Shown piece after piece: positions 26,837 through 35,957 of a stretch of DNA of 64,000 nt (the first letter of the stretch is position 1; each line of letters opens with the position of its first letter). The notes below the pieces were generated by a model. That model searched no databases, had not been told where the DNA came from, and saw nothing but the letters and a program-made list of their open reading frames with translations. Origin of the DNA: Bacteroidota bacterium (GTDB lineage: Bacteria; Bacteroidota; Bacteroidia; Flavobacteriales; Weeksellaceae); contig JAEWOR010000041.1 in NCBI GenBank assembly GCA_023399595.1, positions 56,123-120,122 of the forward strand, in the 5' to 3' direction. A program made the position numbers and the translations under genes.

Positions 26837-26933
26837 GCCTTTCCAACAATATTATTTATTGTTTTCAGTGGTGCAAAAGTAGAAAGAATTACAATACGAA
26901 GCAAGTTCTTCTTTACTTTTTATTAAAATATTT

Positions 26934-28784
26934 TTAAACTAATTGATTTTCAGATGGATTATTTTCCTGTTCATTTCTTATATGTTCACTCATTTCTTCA
27001 AGAACAGGTTTTATGGTACTTTCTGGAAGCTCACTAATCCTAATATACATCAAACCATCAATGGCATCATTAAAATTAGGATCCACATTAAAAGCAATTA
27101 CTTTTGCGTTTTGTTTAATATATTTCTTTATTAATACCGGCAAACGAAGTTCTGGTTCCAAGTCATCTATAATCTTGTCCAATTTATTAAGATCCGACTC
27201 GGTTTCGGTTAAGAAAAGAGCTTTATCCCTTTCTCTCAACTGCACTTTATACTCGTTTTTAGGGTGTACATATTGCGCCACAGCAGAGTCAAAATAATTT
27301 GAACGCATAAACTCAATCATTAAAGTTTTTGAAAACTCGGAGAATTTATTGGAAATACTTACTCCACCCATTAAAAACTTATGATCTGGATTCCTTAAAC
27401 AAACATGCACAATCCCTCTCCAAAGCAAGAAAAGCGGCAAAGGCTTCTGCTGATATTCTTCACAGATATAAGCTCTTCCCATTTCAATTACTTTTTTAAA
27501 GAAGGGATGCAGCTCTTGATCAAACTCGAATAAAGAATTGGTATAAAAGCTGGAAATTCCTGATTTTCTCATCAATTCCTTCCCAAGACCCATTCTGTAA
27601 GCTCCCACTAATTTTTGTTCGGCATTGTCCCATAAAAATAGGTGGTGATAGAGCTGATCGTACTCATCCAAATCAAAAGGCAGGTTACTACCCTCTCCCA
27701 CTGCTCTAAATGTGAGTTCCCTTTGTCTTCCTATTTCTCTGATAATAGATGGAATTTCCTCATAAGTGGTAAAATAAACCTCGTAATTACCATTACTAAA
27801 GAACATCTTATCCGTGTTCCTAAGTTTATTAATATCATTTAAAAGATCTTCTTTAGGCGTTTCTTCAATAATATTTTGAATTACATTACCATCATCTTTT
27901 GAAAGTGGGAATTTCAGAGATAAATTAGGCAGATTAAAAGTTTCCATTAATGATTTCCTCCTATCGTAATAAGATTTCATCATGTACACTTTTCGCTTCA
28001 AATACTCACCTAATTCTTTTATGGTTTCTGCATCAGCAATAGCTTTTGGAGTAATAGGTCTTCCAATTCTCATGCGGATAGGTTTTTCCCTATCATTCAT
28101 CATTTCGGCTGGAAGAAGTAAGGTTTGTAAATTGGGATGAAGTTTTGAAACCTGATAAAACAATCTGCTATTTTTAGCATGAAAATACATGGGAACTACA
28201 GGAACTTTAGCCATTTTAATAAGCTTTATCGCTGGTTTTTCCCATTCTTTATCTAAAATTTCGTTGTAAGGATTGTTTTTATTAGAAACTTCCCCAGCTG
28301 GAAAAATCCCAACACAACCACCTTCTTCAAGGTGTTTAAGTGTAGCACGCATTCCTGAAGAACTGCTGTAAGCTTCTTTTCTACCTTCAAAAGGGTTTAC
28401 AGGAATTACATAAGGTTCCATAGGTTTTATCTTCTCCAAGAGAAAATTCCCCATAATTTTAAAATCAGGGCGAATTTCTGAGATAATTTTCGTCATCAAA
28501 ATACCATCAATGGCCCCCATTGGATGATTGGCTACAATAATAAATGGTCCAGTTTTAGGTATTTTGGCTAAATCTTCTTCGAAAACAATATATTGTATTC
28601 CCCTTTCTTTTACAAAATGATCAAAAAAATCTTTTCCTATTTTGTCTTTAAGTTTATCATAAAGTAGATTGACCTGATTTATTTTTGTTATATTCATGAT
28701 TGCTGAAGCAACAGGGTTTTTCAGAAAACCCAATTTACCTAGCCCAGAAGCCGCAATTAAATCATTTCTAGTTATTAAACTCAT
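26934..28784 (-). CDS. olsF: Bifunctional ornithine-lipid synthase OlsF-like (PlsC + GNAT acyltransferase)
   Basis: 616 residues with two acyltransferase domains. The N-terminal domain (about 50-290) is PlsC-like, with VANHPMGAIDG near 84-94 and FPAGEVSNKNN near 160-170. The C-terminal domain (about 330-560) is an N-acyltransferase of the OlsB/GNAT type, with FRAVGEGSNLPFDLDEYD, GAYRMGLGKEL and VIEMGRAYICEEYQ. This order matches OlsF, which in Flavobacterium and Serratia makes ornithine lipids in one protein: N-acylation of ornithine by the C-terminal half, then O-acylation by the N-terminal half. Motif I has five rather than four residues between His and Asp, as is usual in this subgroup. 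It is 5 bp downstream of lysC. Confidence 0.78.
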   Translation of the reverse strand: MSLITRNDLIAASGLGKLGFLKNPVASAIMNITKINQVNLLYDKLKDKIGKDFFDHFVKERGIQYIVFEEDLAKIPKTGPFIIVANHPMGAIDGILMTKIISEIRPDFKIMGNFLLEKIKPMEPYVIPVNPFEGRKEAYSSSSGMRATLKHLEEGGCVGIFPAGEVSNKNNPYNEILDKEWEKPAIKLIKMAKVPVVPMYFHAKNSRLFYQVSKLHPNLQTLLLPAEMMNDREKPIRMRIGRPITPKAIADAETIKELGEYLKRKVYMMKSYYDRRKSLMETFNLPNLSLKFPLSKDDGNVIQNIIEETPKEDLLNDINKLRNTDKMFFSNGNYEVYFTTYEEIPSIIREIGRQRELTFRAVGEGSNLPFDLDEYDQLYHHLFLWDNAEQKLVGAYRMGLGKELMRKSGISSFYTNSLFEFDQELHPFFKKVIEMGRAYICEEYQQKPLPLFLLWRGIVHVCLRNPDHKFLMGGVSISNKFSEFSKTLMIEFMRSNYFDSAVAQYVHPKNEYKVQLRERDKALFLTETESDLNKLDKIIDDLEPELRLPVLIKKYIKQNAKVIAFNVDPNFNDAIDGLMYIRISELPESTIKPVLEEMSEHIRNEQENNPSENQLV

Positions 28785-28789
28785 ATTTA

Positions 28790-30034
28790 TTATTGGTTTG
28801 AAATCACCATCTGGAGGGTTTGTTGAGATAATTGCTCAAATAAAACCGTTTTATTTTTATAAAATTTTTCCAGTTGGTCTAAATTTGCATTCCTTACTGT
28901 AAATAAAGATACATTTTTATTGATTTCTATTTTAAAATCATCATTTAGTTCTTGTACTAGGTTATCAACCTCATCATATTTATCTTCTAAACACAAACCT
29001 AATGAAATTGCAGAATTTCTGATTAAAGAAACTTTAATTTTATGCGTAGAAAGACTGTTAAAAATTCTACTCATGTGGTCTTCTGCGATGAAAGAAAAAT
29101 CTCGAGTTGAAATTTTCATTAAAACCTGATTTTCTTTCAATATATAAGATTCCAACTTTTGGTTGATATCTGATTTGCTAATTTTAGTTCCAGGTTCTGT
29201 AGGATCTAAAAAAGATTTTACAAAAAATGGAATATTCTTTTGTTTCAACGGTTGCAACGTCTTTGGATGTATTACAGATGCTCCATAATAAGCCATTTCT
29301 ATCGCTTCTTCATAAGAAATATTAGACAGCAGCTCTACATCATCAAATTTTCTTGGATCTCCCGTCATTACTCCAGGAACATCTTTCCAAATGGTTACAG
29401 ATTCTGCATTCATGCAATATGCAAAAATTGCTGCAGAATAATCAGACCCTTCTCTTCCTAAAGTTACTGTAAAATTGTTTTCATCCGAACCAATAAAACC
29501 TTGGGTAACAAAATTAGCTTCCTGATTGAGTTTTACAATTAATTCTTCAGTTTTTTTCCAGTTTACGATTCCTTCTCTGTAGTTATCGTCTGTTTTTATA
29601 TAATCTCTTGCGTCCAACCATTGGTTAGAAAAATTAATTTCATTAAGATAATCGCTTACAATTTTTGTAGAAATCATCTCACCACAACTCACCACCTGAT
29701 CGTAAACAAAGCTGTAGTTAGGCGATTTATTTCTTCTTAAAAAAGAATCTATATCATCAAAAAACAAATTGATTTCATGAAACACATTGTGATTTTCAGG
29801 AAATAAACCCTTTGCAATCTCAATGTGCTTCTGTTTGACCTTTTCAATTTCGGTTGGGTAGTCCTGTTTACTAAAGTATTTCTCTACAACAGTTTCTAGT
29901 TCATTAGTTGTTTTTCCCATAGCAGAAATTACTAATAAACACTTATTAAAACCTTGGCTTTCTAATACCATAGCAACATTTTTCACGCTAGATGCATCTC
30001 TAACCGATGCACCACCAAATTTGAAAATTTTCAT
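28790..30034 (-). CDS. lysC: Aspartate kinase (monofunctional)
   Basis: 414 residues. The kinase domain starts with MKIFKFGGASVRDA (KFGGxS motif) and includes TLGREGSDYSAAIFAY near 225-240 and IWKDVPGVMTGDPR near 245-258. The C-terminal 120 residues are an ACT-type regulatory region (LMKISTRDFSFIAEDH; KVSLIRNSAISLGLCL), so feedback control by lysine or threonine is likely. It catalyses ATP-dependent phosphorylation of aspartate, the entry to lysine, threonine, methionine and diaminopimelate synthesis. There is no fused homoserine dehydrogenase. It is followed immediately by olsF. Confidence 0.93.
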   Translation of the reverse strand: MKIFKFGGASVRDASSVKNVAMVLESQGFNKCLLVISAMGKTTNELETVVEKYFSKQDYPTEIEKVKQKHIEIAKGLFPENHNVFHEINLFFDDIDSFLRRNKSPNYSFVYDQVVSCGEMISTKIVSDYLNEINFSNQWLDARDYIKTDDNYREGIVNWKKTEELIVKLNQEANFVTQGFIGSDENNFTVTLGREGSDYSAAIFAYCMNAESVTIWKDVPGVMTGDPRKFDDVELLSNISYEEAIEMAYYGASVIHPKTLQPLKQKNIPFFVKSFLDPTEPGTKISKSDINQKLESYILKENQVLMKISTRDFSFIAEDHMSRIFNSLSTHKIKVSLIRNSAISLGLCLEDKYDEVDNLVQELNDDFKIEINKNVSLFTVRNANLDQLEKFYKNKTVLFEQLSQQTLQMVISNQ

Positions 30035-30089
30035 TTCGTTCTATAAATGAATGAGTTAAAAATAAATATAAAAAATTAATATAAACTTT

Positions 30090-30097
30090 CAAAATTA
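30090..30097 (-). promoter_or_regulatory. Possible -7 box of the lysC-olsF unit
   Basis: On the minus strand the sequence is TAATTTTG, an exact TAnnTTTG match, 56 bp upstream of the lysC start. No TTG element is seen at the normal distance, so this is tentative. Confidence 0.3.
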
Positions 30098-30243
30098 TAA
30101 ATTTAAGATGAGATATAAAAGATTAAGAACCTAAGATTTGCACGGTATTTGTTACAATTTTATTAAACTGAACAATCCTCAAAATATTTCCTAAAATATC
30201 ATTAAATTTTACGAAATTTGCTAAAAATTTTAAACACGAAAAA

Positions 30244-31257
30244 ATGTCCAATCAACCCCTTCAAACTTTAGGAGAGTTTATTATTGACAAGCAAGATGAT
30301 TTCCTGTACTCCACTGGTGAACTTTCAAGACTTTTAAGCGCTATTAGATTAGCTTCTAAAGTTGTTCACCGTGAGGTTAACAAAGCTGGTATTGCAGATA
30401 TTTCTGGTGCTATTGGCAAGGTAAACGTACAAGGTGAAGCACAACAAAAGCTAGATGTTATTGCCAACGATATCTTTATTGAAGCTTTATCTCAACGTGA
30501 AGTGGTTTGTGGAATTGCATCTGAAGAAAATGATGATTTTATAGAAATTCACTCTAATGGAAATGAGCATTTAAGCAAATATGTGGTTCTTATTGATCCT
30601 CTAGATGGCTCTTCAAATATAGATGTAAATGTTTCTGTAGGAACAATTTTCTCCATTTACAGAAGGGTTACTGAACCTGGAACTCCAGTTCAGTTAGAAG
30701 ATTTTTTACAAAAAGGGGTTAACCAAGCTGCAGCAGGTTATGTAATTTACGGTTCATCTACTATGATTGTTTTCACTACTGGAAACGGCGTAAACGGATT
30801 TACTTTAGATCCTTCCATTGGAACCTTTTATTTATCTCATCCGAATATGCAGTTCCCTAAAAACGGTAAAATTTACTCTGTAAACGAAGGAAATTATATA
30901 AAATTCCCTCAAGGGGTTAAAGATTATATTAAATATTGTCAAAAAGAAGAAGACGATAGACCTTATACATCAAGATACATTGGTTCTTTAGTAGCCGATT
31001 TTCATAGAAATATGTTGAAAGGTGGAATTTATATGTATCCATCGTATTCACATGCTCCAAATGGTAAATTAAGATTGTTATATGAATGTAATCCTATGGC
31101 TTTCATTGCGGAACAAGCTGGTGGAAAAGGAACAAATGGTTACAGTAGAATTCTTGAAATGGAACCTACAGAACTTCACCAAAGAGTCCCTTTCTTCTGT
31201 GGAAGCAAAGAAATGGTGGAAAAAGCAGAGGAATTTATGAGTAACGCCTCTAAATAA
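30244..31257 (+). CDS. fbp: Fructose-1,6-bisphosphatase, class I
   Basis: 337 residues, the normal length of class I FBPase. The metal- and substrate-binding segment IDPLDGSSNIDVNVSVGT lies near 118-135. CGIASEEND near 90-98 holds the Glu metal ligand, and the sugar-phosphate site is in YIGSLVADFHRNMLKGGIYMYP near 240-262. It dephosphorylates fructose-1,6-bisphosphate in gluconeogenesis, in the cytosol. It is monocistronic, with a strong terminator 30 bp after the stop. Confidence 0.95.
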   Translation: MSNQPLQTLGEFIIDKQDDFLYSTGELSRLLSAIRLASKVVHREVNKAGIADISGAIGKVNVQGEAQQKLDVIANDIFIEALSQREVVCGIASEENDDFIEIHSNGNEHLSKYVVLIDPLDGSSNIDVNVSVGTIFSIYRRVTEPGTPVQLEDFLQKGVNQAAAGYVIYGSSTMIVFTTGNGVNGFTLDPSIGTFYLSHPNMQFPKNGKIYSVNEGNYIKFPQGVKDYIKYCQKEEDDRPYTSRYIGSLVADFHRNMLKGGIYMYPSYSHAPNGKLRLLYECNPMAFIAEQAGGKGTNGYSRILEMEPTELHQRVPFFCGSKEMVEKAEEFMSNASK

Positions 31258-31286
31258 TAAATTCAGAATAATTTAGTTCAAAATAT

Positions 31287-31327
31287 AACCTTTCTAAACG
31301 CTATCTTAGAAAGGTTTTTTATTTTTA
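31287..31327 (+). terminator. Terminator of fbp
   Basis: AACCTTTCTAA at 31287-31297 and TTAGAAAGGTT at 31306-31316 form a perfect 11-bp stem with an eight-base loop, followed by TTTTATTTTT. The menC start follows five bases later, so menC needs a promoter overlapping this region or depends on read-through. Confidence 0.85.
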
Positions 31328-31331
31328 CAAT

Positions 31332-32336
31332 ATGCAAGCAAGTTTTAGCAAATATATTTTAAATTTTAAAACACCAGCAGGAACTTCCAGAGGTGTTTTA
31401 GATACTAAAGAGACATTTATATTAGAAATTTCCGAAAACGGTAAAAAAGGTATTGGAGAGTGTTCAATTTTCCGTGGATTAAGTTATGATGATGTTCCTG
31501 AATACGAAAACAAACTTCAATGGTTAGTAGATCACATTAATATTGATGAAAAAGAGATTCATTCACAATTACTTCATTTCCCTTCCATTTGGTTTGGATA
31601 TGAACAAGCAATTACCAATTTAAAACAGAGCAGTAATATTTATTTCCCAAGTGAATTTACAGAAGATGAAAAATCCATAAAAATAAATGGACTTATTTGG
31701 ATGGGAGATGCCACTTTTATGCGTGAACAAATTGAAGAAAAGCTCGAAAAAGGATTTACTTGCATTAAACTAAAAATCGGCGTGAATTGGAATTCTGAAA
31801 GAGAAATTTTACGAGAAATAAGGAAAGATTTTCCCGCTGAAAGAATTGAGTTGAGAGTTGATGCCAATGGTGGATTTACAAAAGAAGAATCTCAAAAGGT
31901 TTTACAAGAACTTTTTGAACTTCAAATTCATTCCATAGAACAGCCTATAAAAGCAGGAAATTGGAAAGACATGGCTCAGCTTTGTAAAAATACTCCAACT
32001 CCAATCGCTTTGGACGAGGAATTAATTGGAATAATAGATACCTCTGAAAAAATAAAGCTTTTAGAAAGCATTCAACCTCCATACATTATCCTAAAACCTA
32101 CATTAGTTGGTGGATTTAAAGGAACAGATGAGTGGATACAATTAGCCGAAGAAAGAAATATTGGATGGTGGATTACTTCCGCATTAGAAAGTAATATTGG
32201 CTTAAATGCCATTGCACAATACACTTACACTAAAAAAAACAAAATGCCTCAAGGTTTAGGAACAGGCTCTTTGTTCACTAATAATTTCGAAAGTTCATTA
32301 GAATTAAATGGTGAGAATTTATATTTCAAGAAATAA
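31332..32336 (+). CDS. menC: o-Succinylbenzoate synthase (enolase superfamily)
   Basis: 334 residues. Enolase-superfamily catalytic residues are in place: the Lys pair in CIKLKIGVNW near 150-156, the metal ligands in RVDANGGF near 176-183, HSIEQPIKAG near 203-212 and ALDEELIG near 228-235, and the general base Lys in YIILKPTLVGG near 255-265. This arrangement with a short capping domain fits MenC, which dehydrates SHCHC to o-succinylbenzoate in menaquinone synthesis. The presence of menF and menI in the window supports it over dipeptide epimerase. It is followed by a bidirectional terminator. Confidence 0.87.
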   Translation: MQASFSKYILNFKTPAGTSRGVLDTKETFILEISENGKKGIGECSIFRGLSYDDVPEYENKLQWLVDHINIDEKEIHSQLLHFPSIWFGYEQAITNLKQSSNIYFPSEFTEDEKSIKINGLIWMGDATFMREQIEEKLEKGFTCIKLKIGVNWNSEREILREIRKDFPAERIELRVDANGGFTKEESQKVLQELFELQIHSIEQPIKAGNWKDMAQLCKNTPTPIALDEELIGIIDTSEKIKLLESIQPPYIILKPTLVGGFKGTDEWIQLAEERNIGWWITSALESNIGLNAIAQYTYTKKNKMPQGLGTGSLFTNNFESSLELNGENLYFKK

Positions 32337-32350
32337 AATAGTTTTCAAAT

Positions 32351-32380
32351 AAAAAACCAGCTACTTGTAGCTGGTTTTTT
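32351..32380. terminator. Bidirectional terminator between menC and rlpA
   Basis: AAAAAACCAGCTAC and GTAGCTGGTTTTTT are perfect complements across a 2-nt gap. The U/A outer parts allow termination from both convergent genes. Confidence 0.85.
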
Positions 32381-32400
32381 TAAAATAATCATAAGATAAT

Positions 32401-32772
32401 TTAATCGACAATTTCATATTCCACAGGAATTACACCGTGATCGATGTCTCCTAATTCATCAAAAGCAGCTTTTGAAATATCAAATGCTCTTGATTTGTGG
32501 AATGGCCCTCTATCATTAATACGAACAACTACACTTTCACCATTATTAAGGTTAGTAAGCTTAACTTTCGTACCAAAAGGGAGCTTCATGTTTGCTGCGG
32601 TAAGCTTTGAATTATCAAACTTCTCTCCGCTTGCAGTTTTTCTACCATTAAACTTATCGTGGTAGTACGATACAAAACTTGTTTTTTTTGCATCATTGGA
32701 ACTATTCGTAAATGAATAAATCCCAAGAGTTGAAATCATCATTATGATTACAAGAATGAATCTTTTCATCAT
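32401..32772 (-). CDS. RlpA-like double-psi beta-barrel protein, secreted
   Basis: 123 residues: a signal peptide at about 1-22 (KRFILVIIMMISTLGIYSFT), then a single RlpA/DPBB domain. Visible signatures are SYYHDKFNGRKTASGEKFDN, LTAANMKLPFGTKVKL, VRINDRGPFHKSRAFDIS and the conserved Asp of ISKAAFDELG. RlpA proteins are periplasmic or outer-membrane septal lytic transglycosylases that act on denuded glycan; this one lacks a SPOR domain and a lipobox Cys, so the enzymatic role is less certain. A consensus -7 box lies upstream at 32798-32805. Confidence 0.85.
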   Translation of the reverse strand: MMKRFILVIIMMISTLGIYSFTNSSNDAKKTSFVSYYHDKFNGRKTASGEKFDNSKLTAANMKLPFGTKVKLTNLNNGESVVVRINDRGPFHKSRAFDISKAAFDELGDIDHGVIPVEYEIVD

Positions 32773-32797
32773 TTTGAATTTTGGGGTTTTGACGTGG

Positions 32798-32805
32798 CAA
32801 AGATA
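32798..32805 (-). promoter_or_regulatory. Possible -7 box of the rlpA-like gene
   Basis: TATCTTTG on the minus strand matches TAnnTTTG exactly, 26 bp upstream of the start codon. No TTG element occurs at the usual distance. The remaining 250 bp up to the receptor stop codon at 33055 show only AT-rich sequence with several GTTAAAAA stretches. Confidence 0.35.
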
Positions 32806-33054
32806 TCCCCAATATTTATCGAAGCATTATTTATTGCCTAACAAGTGTTAATTTTAAGTTAATAATTTCTTAAAATTAATTTCAACCCGCTTGTTTAAAG
32901 GCTTTTACAAGATAGCGTTAAAAAGTGTTAAAAAATATGTTAAAAAGTTAAGCAAATTAACAATTTATTGAATAACATTACATTAAACCAATGCTTAAAG
33001 ACCTATAAATCAATTGGTTAAACAATAGCTATCATGTAATTTTAGCAACCCATC

Positions 33055-35814
33055 TTAATTCAACTTTTTCGCTTTTTTCTTTTTCTCTACATATTTACCT
33101 CCAAACTTATTCAACTTCCATGTAAGTGAGAACATAACATATCTTTTCAAGATTAAATCTTCTCTATCTTCAATATAAGTGTCTGTAATCAATCTTTGTA
33201 CACTTTGGTTTTGGTTGAGGAGATCATAAACTTTCACTTTAGCGGTAAACTGTTTTTGAAAGAAAGAATAACCAACACTTGCGTTCCAGAAATAGAAGTT
33301 CTTTTTGTAACCTGGAGCCATATTAGAATTCGTGCTATAATCAAAGTCATTTCCTATCACCCAATTTTCACCTAAATAATTGGTCATTTCCAGTTTAAAT
33401 CGGTTGGAACTTGTATTTCTTCCATCCACTGAGTAATTTTGGTATTTTGAGCTGTTATAACTAAATCTGTAAGAAGGTCTCAACAAAAGTTTATCCTTAA
33501 TTTCGTAACTAAAAGCAAGACTCGGTGAAACAGAATACGTATTACTGCTGTAAATCTCCTGATCTATAAAACCTTTCTGAAACCCATAAGTCATCCTAAA
33601 ACGTGGAGTTACACTCAGTTTATTGGCTCCAAACTTATAGGTTTTTGTTGCTCCAAAGCCTAAACTCACATTTTTATTTCCGCTAATATTTCCGTAAGTA
33701 AGATATTGTTTTCCTTCGGCATCGTAAGTTCTTTGAGAAGTAATTTGATTGTTATAATAGCTGAAACTAGCATTCGCAAAGAGATTAAGGTTTTTAACTT
33801 GATTAAAATCGTCATAACTAATACTGGTATTATTCAACCAAGTATTCTTTAAATCGGGATTTCCTGTTTGCGTTAACAACGGATTAGAAACATCTTGATA
33901 AGGCGTTAATTGAACCGCTGTTGGAATAGAATACGTCGCATTGTGATTGATATTTAACCTTCTTCTATCGCTAAATTTATATCTGAAACCTAAACTATAT
34001 TCTGGCAAATAATAATTCTTGGACAATTGATAATTGGTGGCATTGTACAACGCATCCACATCCATTCCTACGATATCTACATTGAAAAACGCCCGTAAAG
34101 TCAATTTTTTCTTTTCTAAACGATAAGAAACCTCAGGAATTAATGAATTTTGCTTTTGCAACATCGTATTGGACAATAATTGATTATAAACATCATAATC
34201 GCCAGAAACGGCGTTAAAATCGTTTACATTGCGAAGACTTTTGCTGTATTCTGTTCGGAAATCTACTCCCAAAGATATTTTTGCAGAATCTGAAATAGGT
34301 TCTTTATAATCGAAACCGTAAGAAAAAGTATTGGAGGAAGTTTGATTTTGAGAAAGTTGATTCCTGTAATCATTGTTTCCTGTTTGTAAAAATTCGGTGT
34401 TCAAAAGTGAAATTCTATCTGTATTGGATTGATTAACACTTCCTCTTAACGATGCGTTAAAAACCCTTCCCTTTTTAGCAAATCTCTTAGAAAACAATGC
34501 ACTTGCATTCGCATTATTCTGATTGGATTCCGAAGTTGATTTAGAAGTTGATTGGTTGAGCAAATCATTCGCATTTTCACTGAAAGTTGAAGAAGACGAT
34601 TCATTTTCTGTCCTTCCGTTGGAGTTTGTAAAACCTGCAGAAACATACAAATCGGTTTTCTTATTGAATTTTATTCTCGCTCCACTGTTGAATTTTACAT
34701 CTTTATTTTCATTATTTCCAGAATTTTGAGATTGAGTTTTCAAAACATCAGTTGGAAGGTAAGTTTCTCTGGTAACGGTGGATTTTGTATCTAAATTGTT
34801 ATCGGTAAACATCAAACTCATATTCTCCAAATCTGCATCATTGCTTATTTTATCAGAATAATTAATTCCAAAAGTGCTCGATTTTTGAATTCCTTTAGTA
34901 GTATTTCCGCTCCCACTCATTCCTCGTAACAACCGGGAATTTCTCCCACTTCCCATACTATCGAAAACTTCATCATTAGAAAAACCAGAAGAATTAATAT
35001 TATTCGAAGCTCCCAAAATGCTCAGTTGAGTATCATTTTTAAAATAACTGGCTATTCCACTGGCTTCAAAGCGATCATCTGTTCCGTAACCTCCCGTTAA
35101 CCGAACCATATAACCCACATTTTTCTTTTCATCAATGGTGAAATTCAGGGTTTTATTTTCAGATTTAGCAGGTTCTCCATTCAATTCTTCTTCTTTGGTT
35201 TTTGTTCCCGTTACTTGAACTTTTTTAATGATATCCGCAGGAATATTTTTCAAAGCTATTTGTCCATCTTTATCAAAAAAAGGCTTTCCGTTGACTAAAA
35301 TTTGATCCACATCTTTACCATCTGAAGTAATTTTTCCGTCAGCATCAATATCAAATCCTGGAAGTTTTTTTATTAATTCTTCAATATTACTATCTGGACG
35401 AACAGGAAAAGAAGCGGCATTAAATTCCACTGTATCTTTCTTAATTTTCACGGGAGGAGCAGAAGATTGAATAACCACCTCCGCAATATCCGTAGATTTT
35501 ATTTTTTCAACATTAATGGTTCCTAAAGAAAGTGGACCTTCAATTTTCTCAAAACGGTTAAAATATTCTTCATTATTATCAGAATTCACTCTTAAAAAAG
35601 TGGGTTGCAAAATTTTATCGACTTTCAAGTTGAAATTTCCCGCAGCATTGGTACTTGTATAATTAATAATGGTGCTGTCACTTTCTTTTAAAAGATAAAC
35701 TGTGGCATTGTCCACACCAACACCGCCCGACATCACCTTTCCTGTAATGGAAATTTGTTGCGCGAAGATTAAAGTTTGAAAACAAACAAAAATGAAAAAT
35801 AATATCTTCTTCAT
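33055..35814 (-). CDS. TonB-dependent-receptor-like outer membrane beta-barrel protein
   Basis: 919 residues. A signal peptide (KKILFFIFVCFQTLIFAQQ) is followed by a carboxypeptidase-regulatory-like domain at about 22-100 (ISITGKVMSGGVGVDNATVYLLK), a plug-like segment near 125-215 (PDSNIEELIKKLPGFDIDADG; VDQILVNGKPFF), and a C-terminal beta-barrel of about 680 residues rich in alternating aromatic/polar strands. The type is the outer-membrane beta-barrel family common in Bacteroidota (OMP_b-brl_3). No adjacent SusD partner exists, so a carbohydrate-uptake (SusCD) role is unlikely. The substrate is unknown. A basic tail (KYVEKKKKAKKLN) ends the chain, unlike the aromatic C-terminus of most barrel proteins. 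Confidence 0.85.
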   Translation of the reverse strand: MKKILFFIFVCFQTLIFAQQISITGKVMSGGVGVDNATVYLLKESDSTIINYTSTNAAGNFNLKVDKILQPTFLRVNSDNNEEYFNRFEKIEGPLSLGTINVEKIKSTDIAEVVIQSSAPPVKIKKDTVEFNAASFPVRPDSNIEELIKKLPGFDIDADGKITSDGKDVDQILVNGKPFFDKDGQIALKNIPADIIKKVQVTGTKTKEEELNGEPAKSENKTLNFTIDEKKNVGYMVRLTGGYGTDDRFEASGIASYFKNDTQLSILGASNNINSSGFSNDEVFDSMGSGRNSRLLRGMSGSGNTTKGIQKSSTFGINYSDKISNDADLENMSLMFTDNNLDTKSTVTRETYLPTDVLKTQSQNSGNNENKDVKFNSGARIKFNKKTDLYVSAGFTNSNGRTENESSSSTFSENANDLLNQSTSKSTSESNQNNANASALFSKRFAKKGRVFNASLRGSVNQSNTDRISLLNTEFLQTGNNDYRNQLSQNQTSSNTFSYGFDYKEPISDSAKISLGVDFRTEYSKSLRNVNDFNAVSGDYDVYNQLLSNTMLQKQNSLIPEVSYRLEKKKLTLRAFFNVDIVGMDVDALYNATNYQLSKNYYLPEYSLGFRYKFSDRRRLNINHNATYSIPTAVQLTPYQDVSNPLLTQTGNPDLKNTWLNNTSISYDDFNQVKNLNLFANASFSYYNNQITSQRTYDAEGKQYLTYGNISGNKNVSLGFGATKTYKFGANKLSVTPRFRMTYGFQKGFIDQEIYSSNTYSVSPSLAFSYEIKDKLLLRPSYRFSYNSSKYQNYSVDGRNTSSNRFKLEMTNYLGENWVIGNDFDYSTNSNMAPGYKKNFYFWNASVGYSFFQKQFTAKVKVYDLLNQNQSVQRLITDTYIEDREDLILKRYVMFSLTWKLNKFGGKYVEKKKKAKKLN

Positions 35815-35872
35815 ATAAAATTTAAACTAAAAATGATGTGTTTTATTAAGCTCTGAAAGTTAAAAAATAAAA

Positions 35873-35898
35873 AAAGTCTTCCAAAATTTGAAAGACTT
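35873..35898 (-). terminator. Terminator of rimO
   Basis: On the minus strand AAAGTCTTTCAAA and TTTGGAAGACTTT pair with one mismatch, then TTTTATTTTT follows. It begins about 60 bp after the rimO stop. Confidence 0.7.
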
Positions 35899-35957
35899 TA
35901 TGTTTTAGTTTCTTAGGTCGAAATAATTTAAGAGGTAATTATTTAAAAACTAACAAA

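Noticed and set aside
30035..30243. Lysine riboswitch before lysC
   Set aside because: The upstream sequence is short, AT-rich and lacks the conserved helices of the element.
33055..35814. SusC-type receptor of a polysaccharide utilisation locus
   Set aside because: No SusD gene or glycoside hydrolases are adjacent, and the neighbours are rlpA and rimO.
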